NCBI RefSeq assembly: GCF_949987535.1
Contig: NC_080075.1
Coordinates: 60,443,111-60,507,110 of the forward strand
Source: Balaenoptera acutorostrata
Lineage: Eukaryota > Chordata > Mammalia > Artiodactyla > Balaenopteridae
Direction: 5' to 3'
DNA: 64,000 nucleotides
A program made the translations under genes and the position numbers. Each line of letters begins with the position of its first letter. Positions within the stretch are counted from its first letter, which is position 1. The notes under the pieces are model-generated. The model worked only from the letters and a program-made list of their open reading frames with translations. It had not been told where the DNA came from and made no database searches. Below, piece after piece: positions 59,172 to 64,000 of the stretch.

Positions 59172-59183
59172 AGAAAAGAATTA
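59172..59183. repeat. Target-site duplication, right copy
   Basis: 'agaaaagaatta', identical to 52364-52375. Confidence 0.82.
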
Positions 59184-59839
59184 GAAGGAATCAGCAAAAT
59201 ATGGACAGGGGTTATGCTTGAATCATGGGATAATAGGTATATTTTTCTTCTTTCTGCTTTTATTCAATAATTTGAGTATTTTTACCTTTAGCATAAAATA
59301 AAAAGAATTAATTCTATATGACTTCAAATTTTCCTTATCATAGTTTAATTTACACCATTTCCTTCACTTATTTTTGTTGGTTTTCCTTGCCCTCTCAAAT
59401 GATCATTCTTTGAAAACTGGCGGGGAATAAATTATATTTTAAAAACACAAAATATATTATGTATACACTTTTCTATAAATCAAATATATGTGTAATTTAC
59501 TTTTCTTTTAATATTTTCCTGTAAGTTGGTTGTAATTTTAAAGGATCTGTCACATTGAGTTTGATGATTCTGAGGAGCAAAATAATACAAGGCAAAGTGA
59601 TCAGACAGAAGTCGAAGCAAAGACACCACAAAAATCTAGTTGGAGAAGGTTTAAGCACTAGATAACCCAGCCTGTGATATTTGTGCTATTTACAACTTTT
59701 ATTTAAAAAACAAAAATGTAACAGTAGGGCAGCCTCCTAGGAAATCAGAGTATTGCCATCTAAGTAAGCGTTGTGATTTTAGGGCAAGAGGAGACTACCC
59801 TCCTGTCTTAGCTTCTCTTCTGGCTTGCTCTACTGATTG

Positions 59840-59840
<1 letters not shown>

Positions 59841-59882
<42 letters not shown>
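59841..59882. repeat. (TG)n microsatellite, about 21 units
   Basis: An uninterrupted GT/TG run. It is long enough to be length-variable between individuals. Confidence 0.97.
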
Positions 59883-59883
<1 letters not shown>

Positions 59884-59889
<6 letters not shown>

Positions 59890-59968
59890 AAAGAAGAGAA
59901 GAAGAGAGGTGATGAAGGGAAGAGGGTGGGGGGGGAGAGAGAAGCGGGGAAGAAGAGAGGAGAAAATC
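59884..59968. repeat. Purine (GA)-rich tract
   Basis: Almost only A and G on the plus strand, including eight consecutive G at about 59930, directly after the TG repeat. Confidence 0.88.
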
Positions 59969-60638
59969 TTACAGGCTTTCACTTAGTGGAAACAATGAAG
60001 AGTCACATAACTATTTTAAGGAAACAAAGGCAAGGGATTTCACACTGAGGGGAAAAATGTTATTAAAAAATGACTTTTGTTGGCTTTCCCCTTCTATATT
60101 TTTAAAAATAATTTGTCAGTGTTCTAAGAATTGATTATAGCTGCAATAAAGTACTTGCAACTGTATCAAGAGTTGAGTGGTTTTGTGGGAAATATTCTGA
60201 AGTAAATATCTGAGTTGAGTCTTGAAGACTGGGTGGTTTTAGGTAAGTACAAATAAAGGAGTCAGCATTTGAGAAAGAGGAATACATCAGCAAAATATTG
60301 AGATAGTAGAATACAAGACACATTTAGGAAGTTTCAGTTTATACAAAGAAAATTGGTTACATAATTTTACAAGATCAGTTAGTAAATAAACAGCTAGTCT
60401 TGGGATTGTTTGTCTTAAGTATAAACTCATATATTTCCCCTTTGCTATGCTGCCTCTCTTCTGTTGACTCTTTAGAAAGAAAAGAGGTACTCAAGCAATG
60501 TGACACTTAGGGACATTATTCTAGGTATGCTATGCAGAATAGATTGTAAGAGAAAGGCCCTAACAAGCTCTGGCAATGGTTTACACACGGAGGAGTGGTT
60601 TTTAGCCATTTATTTGAACACCGCCCATCCTCTCTACC

Positions 60639-60653
60639 AAGGTATTATTATTA
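60639..60653. repeat. Target-site duplication, left copy
   Basis: 'aaggtattattatta', identical to 61553-61567. Confidence 0.85.
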
Positions 60654-61552
60654 TTATTTTTTTTTTGCATGCACACAGCTATTTTATTTATTTATTTATT
60701 TTTAAACATCTTTATTGGAGTATATTTGCTTTACAATGGTGTATTCGCTTCTGCTTTATAACAGTGAATCAGCTATACATATACATATATCCCCATATCT
60801 CTTCCCTCTTGCATCTCCCTCCCTTCCACCTTCCCTATCCCACCCCTCTAGGTGGTCACAAAGCAGCGAGCTGATCTCCCTGTGCTATGTGGCTGCTTCC
60901 CACTAGCTATTGATTTTACATTTGGTAGTGTATATATGTCCATGCCACTCTCTCACTTTGTCCCAACTTACACTTCCCCCTCCCTGTGTCCTCAGGTCCA
61001 TTCTCTAGTAGGACTGCATCTTTATTCCCATCCTGCCCCTAGGTTCTTCATAACCTTTTTTTTTTTTTTTTAGATTCCATATATATATGTGTTAGCATAT
61101 GGTATTTGTTTTTCTCTTTCTGACTTACTTCACTCTGTATGACACACTCTAGGTCCATCCACCTCACTACAAATAACTCAATTTCATTTCTTTTTATGGC
61201 TGAGTAATAGTCCATTGTATATATGAATGGACAAAGACATCTTCTTTATCCATTCATCTGTCATTGGACACTTAGGTTGCTTCCATGTCCTGGCTATTGT
61301 AAATAGAGCTGCAATGAACATTGTGGTACATGATTATTTTTGAATTATGGTTTTCTCAGGGTACATGCCCAGGAGTGGGATTGCTGGGTTGTATGGTAGT
61401 TCTACTTTTAGTTTTTTAAGGAACCTCCATACTGTCCTCCATAGTGGCTGTATCAATTTACATTCCCACCAACAGTGCAAGAGGGTCCCCTTTTCAGCAC
61501 ACCCTGTCCAGCATTTATTGTTTGTAGATTTTTTGATGATGGCCATTCTGAC
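60654..61552 (-). mobile_element. Young L1, antisense, 5' truncated, with a two-part tail
   Basis: About 0.9 kb. The right part is the ORF2 C-terminus (minus strand frame 61546-61334), and the middle is the 3' UTR ('catctttattggagtatatt' near 60707 to 'tggtcacaaagcagcgagct' near 60853). The left end carries an AAAT-rich tail (about 60682-60703), then 14 non-A bases (gcatgcacacagct at 60667-60680), then a second pure poly-T run. TSDs of 15 bp flank it and the duplicated site reads TATT/AA at its end, close to the L1 endonuclease preference. Confidence 0.92.
61334..61546 (-). pseudogene. L1 ORF2 C-terminal fragment
   Basis: A 70-codon frame with the conserved Cys/Trp/His-rich end: [20 protein letters not shown], then [20 protein letters not shown] and [11 protein letters not shown]. 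In intact ORF2p this is the cysteine-rich domain needed for retrotransposition. It is 5' truncated. Confidence 0.92.
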
Positions 61553-61567
61553 AAGGTATTATTATTA
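61553..61567. repeat. Target-site duplication, right copy
   Basis: 'aaggtattattatta', identical to 60639-60653. Confidence 0.85.
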
Positions 61568-61843
61568 AGATCCATAGGCCTCTTCCTCATTTATCCATCT
61601 TTATTTAGCTGGTTAGACAAGTGTAAATTTTCCTATATGATGTCTCTAGGAATGTGGACATTCTACGTCAAAAAGCCCTTTTAAGACCTGTCAATTAAGC
61701 TTTGGAAAACAATCTAGTCTCTGGATAACTGAAGAATCTTTGAACTGGGATCGCTTAGCCTAGGTTTCCTAACGATGAAGATTAAACTGCTGTCTTGAAT
61801 ATAGCCACCCTCCTCTGGTCATTCACAGCTCCAGAGAGCATTC

Positions 61844-61858
61844 TACATTTCATTTTCT
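61844..61858. repeat. Target-site duplication, left copy
   Basis: 'tacatttcattttct', identical to 62219-62233. Confidence 0.88.
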
Positions 61859-62218
61859 TTTTTTTTTTGGATTTCAAAAACAATTTTTTTCCCCCCTTTC
61901 ATCACTTTATTATTTTTTTTTATTTTTTTATTTTTTCCACACACACACACTGTATTTTATTTTTACAAGAGATAAATAGACTGACACCAAGCATTGTACA
62001 TGGATGACCACAACAAAAGCAACAATGATTGGCAATTACCAAACATGAAACACACTCATACTATGTCATAATATTGACATTCAGTCCAGTAATCCTCCAC
62101 TGTAACAGCTCCTTTACTTTGCAGTGAAAATTGATTTGTATATTCTTTGCCTCTGAGTCCTTGTGGGATTTTTTTTTTTTTAATTCAGACAGAAAGTCAC
62201 AAAAATTATTATTATTAT
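61859..62218 (-). pseudogene. Retrocopy of an unidentified transcript (3' UTR-like)
   Basis: A 360-bp insertion flanked by identical 15-bp direct repeats. The plus strand starts with a poly-T run (61859-61868), so the copied RNA reads on the minus strand and ends in a poly(A) tail. On the minus strand AATAAA occurs at the complements of 61906-61911 and 61956-61961. The body has no L1 or SINE resemblance and no open frame of note, so it looks like a 5'-truncated copy of an mRNA 3' UTR or a non-coding RNA, moved by L1 machinery. I do not recognise the parent gene. A T-rich segment lies at 62170-62181 and an ATT repeat at 62206-62220. Confidence 0.75.
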
Positions 62219-62233
62219 TACATTTCATTTTCT
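62219..62233. repeat. Target-site duplication, right copy
   Basis: 'tacatttcattttct', identical to 61844-61858. Confidence 0.88.
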
Positions 62234-64000
62234 GAGTGAAAAATCTTCCAGGTAAGCTTCAGTAGCTCTTTGACCTAATTATACACCAAAATCTTTTGTA
62301 AAAAAAAAACACAAGTGGTATTTGGGGCAGAAACACCTCAAAAATACTCTGGTTACCAAAAGCAGAAAGAAAAACAGAAGTATTGAGAAGAATACAGAAA
62401 ATCTTGAATTCAAGACCTAATTTGCAAAACTAGTTGAGAAAAATCATTAAATTTCATTCTAATTTTTCTTGTGTAATTAAATGGAGATAACGTAGTTTCC
62501 ATGCTTACATCAGAGATTGTATATATGCCCTAAAATGTTTAAACTGCTCCGCAAATATCGTTAAAGTATTGACTTCAATAATAAACAATGCTATTTTAAG
62601 AGGAAGAAACTCATACAGCGCTCACCTTACATTTAAAGCTATGAACCTTGTTCGACCTCTCTTTGCTCCTCTAAAGTGGCGTTGCTTTTCCTACAAAGAC
62701 ACTGTTTTGAAGCACATTATTGATGAAGGGGACTTAGGAGGGTCAGAAAACTCAGGCTGGATAAAGGTTTGGGAAGAGTTATATACATAAAAGTTCTTTA
62801 AATCTGAATTTTTAAACTATTGAGTTTTCTACTTTAAAATGTTACTTTCCTACTGTTGGCTATGTGGACTCTTTTGTTCACAACATTCCACAAAGCTTTA
62901 TTAGAGAAGGTATGTTCTAAAATTGTTGGGGGAAAGAAGAGTGGAATGGCATTGCCTTTAGAAAAAACTATGTGGTCATGGGTGGGCATGCAAAGTTTAG
63001 CACCTAGGAGTGGCAGACTCCAAGGTCTCAGATGAGAAAGGTGGGCTTGCAGAAGAACAATGTAAAACCTGGGCCATATGGCAACCCAGGTCTTTAGGGA
63101 CTGCAAAGAGAGGTTGGATCTGAGATCAGAGGTATCAGTTCTCTGTCGAAAGGGACAATTGCTCAGATACCAGTGACCTGGCAGCAGGTCTTTAAGTGAA
63201 TGGCAGCTAACTCACTTGACCCTGAGGTGAAGCACACCAAAGCAGAGGTTCTTTATATGACCAAGGCTCTAAATTGTCATGGGGCCAATGGGTAGCCTAT
63301 TTTGTGTGCCTGATGAGGACAAGCAGCTGACCTCAGCATTGGTTATGGTGACAGGCTGTTCATAAGTGAATGAAGGGTTGAATTCTTTCAACTACTTTAC
63401 TTCACCATATTCACCGTTTCTTAGATTTCTTATGTTTGGTATTTGTTGCCTCTCGAATCCCAGTATATACTCAGTGGCCCTGGCTTGCTCACTGCCAACG
63501 ACCACCACATTGGAGCCACGTAGCTGACTCTGTCCCACTGTTGGTAGCATTGTTCATTTCCATGCCCTTTCTCAGAGCAGGTAGAAACCTCATGGCTGAA
63601 TTCACACTGCCCAGCACTTCTGCAAACCTGTACACCATCCCTCTTCACCAACCCTGTACACCATCTCTCTTCTGTTCTGCAGTGTGAGCCTTATTGTCTT
63701 CCTTCATGTGTCCCACAGGACAGCTGTCTTCATGTTCTCTTGTCAGGATCTACCAGATTTATTCCATTAAACCCCTCACTGAAGAACAAGGAACTTGACA
63801 GATACTCCCTCTATAGGCCAGGATATTTCTCTAGAGAGCTCTAGAGAGAGTGATGAAAGTCAGCATAAATTAAAACATCATCAGCCCCATCTTCTTTTCG
63901 TATACACTAAACAAGCTGAATGAGAAAATGAAAACATCCTGATTATTTTAATAAGCATTAATTTAAATTTTACAAGGTGAGAATTGTGTACAATTCAACA
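62234..64000. other. Unassigned sequence
   Basis: No gene or named repeat was recognised. Part of it (62900-63700) is less AT-rich than average. A direct repeat of 'cctgtacaccatc' with 26-bp period lies at 63627 and 63653. Frames of 70-90 codons on both strands (62569-62790 plus, 62834-63106 minus, 63436-63687 plus) show no recognisable domain. Confidence 0.4.

Larger units (their letters stand above)
59184..60638. other. Unassigned sequence with TG and GA simple repeats
   Basis: No gene was recognised. The only clear features are the microsatellites listed separately. Confidence 0.4.

Noticed and set aside
62569..62790. 73-codon frame as a small gene
   Set aside because: No family resemblance, no supported promoter or splice context; chance frame in unique sequence.

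Overview
This window is mammalian nuclear DNA, very probably from a cetacean (whale or dolphin; a hippopotamus relative is not excluded). The clue is the SINE content: young tRNA-derived CHR-type SINEs with the cetacean-style head and an (AAATAA)n tail occur at about 7618, 46065 and 54321, and shorter relatives occur at about 23098 and 25038. The ruminant hallmarks (BovB, and Bov-tA with its ruminant 3' part) are not seen. The L1 5' UTRs also look like the cetartiodactyl type. Family names are given from memory of repeat consensus sequences; no database was searched.

I find no host protein-coding exon, no structural RNA gene, no CRISPR array and no operon. The longest open frames (about 130-160 codons) are either L1 ORF1/ORF2 remnants or chance frames in or opposite repeats. 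The window is best read as intergenic or intronic sequence whose history is a stack of transposon insertions.

Layout. 0-11 kb: old repeats (L2 at 0.9 kb, an L1M 3' end at 3.1 kb, HAL1/L1M ORF1 antisense at 4-5.3 kb, an L1 3' end at 5.6 kb, a CHR SINE at 7.6 kb, L1M pieces at 8.2 and 9.9 kb, an internally deleted Tigger1 at 10.4 kb). 11-15 kb: an L1 (11357-14237) nested in an older L1M. 18-24 kb: two L1 copies in opposite orientation, both flanked by target-site duplications (TSDs) but both lacking the normal L1 3' end. 25-27.7 kb: a SINE, a 5'-inverted L1, a hAT MITE and an MLT1 LTR. 29-32.2 kb: a 3.1 kb antisense L1. 33-40 kb: a solo LTR with clear TATA and poly(A) signals, then two tandem ORF1-type (HAL1-like) elements in the same direction, interrupted by an LTR-like block and two L1 fragments. 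40-52 kb: mostly single-copy DNA with MIRs, an L1 3' end, a decayed L1M ORF2, a SINE and an MLT1 LTR. 52.4-59.2 kb: a decayed but structurally near-complete L1 with a SINE nested in ORF1. 59.8 kb: a (TG)n microsatellite. 60.6-61.6 kb: a young 5'-truncated L1 with a possible short 3' transduction. 61.8-62.2 kb: a poly(A)-tailed retrocopy of an unidentified transcript with a 15-bp TSD. The rest is unique.

Nothing here forms a working system; every L1 copy has lost coding capacity. The most unusual points are the two TSD-flanked, 3'-truncated L1s whose ends lie 14-22 nt from an internal AATAAA, the orphan retrocopy at 61.86 kb, two 5'-inverted L1s, and the two LTRs.
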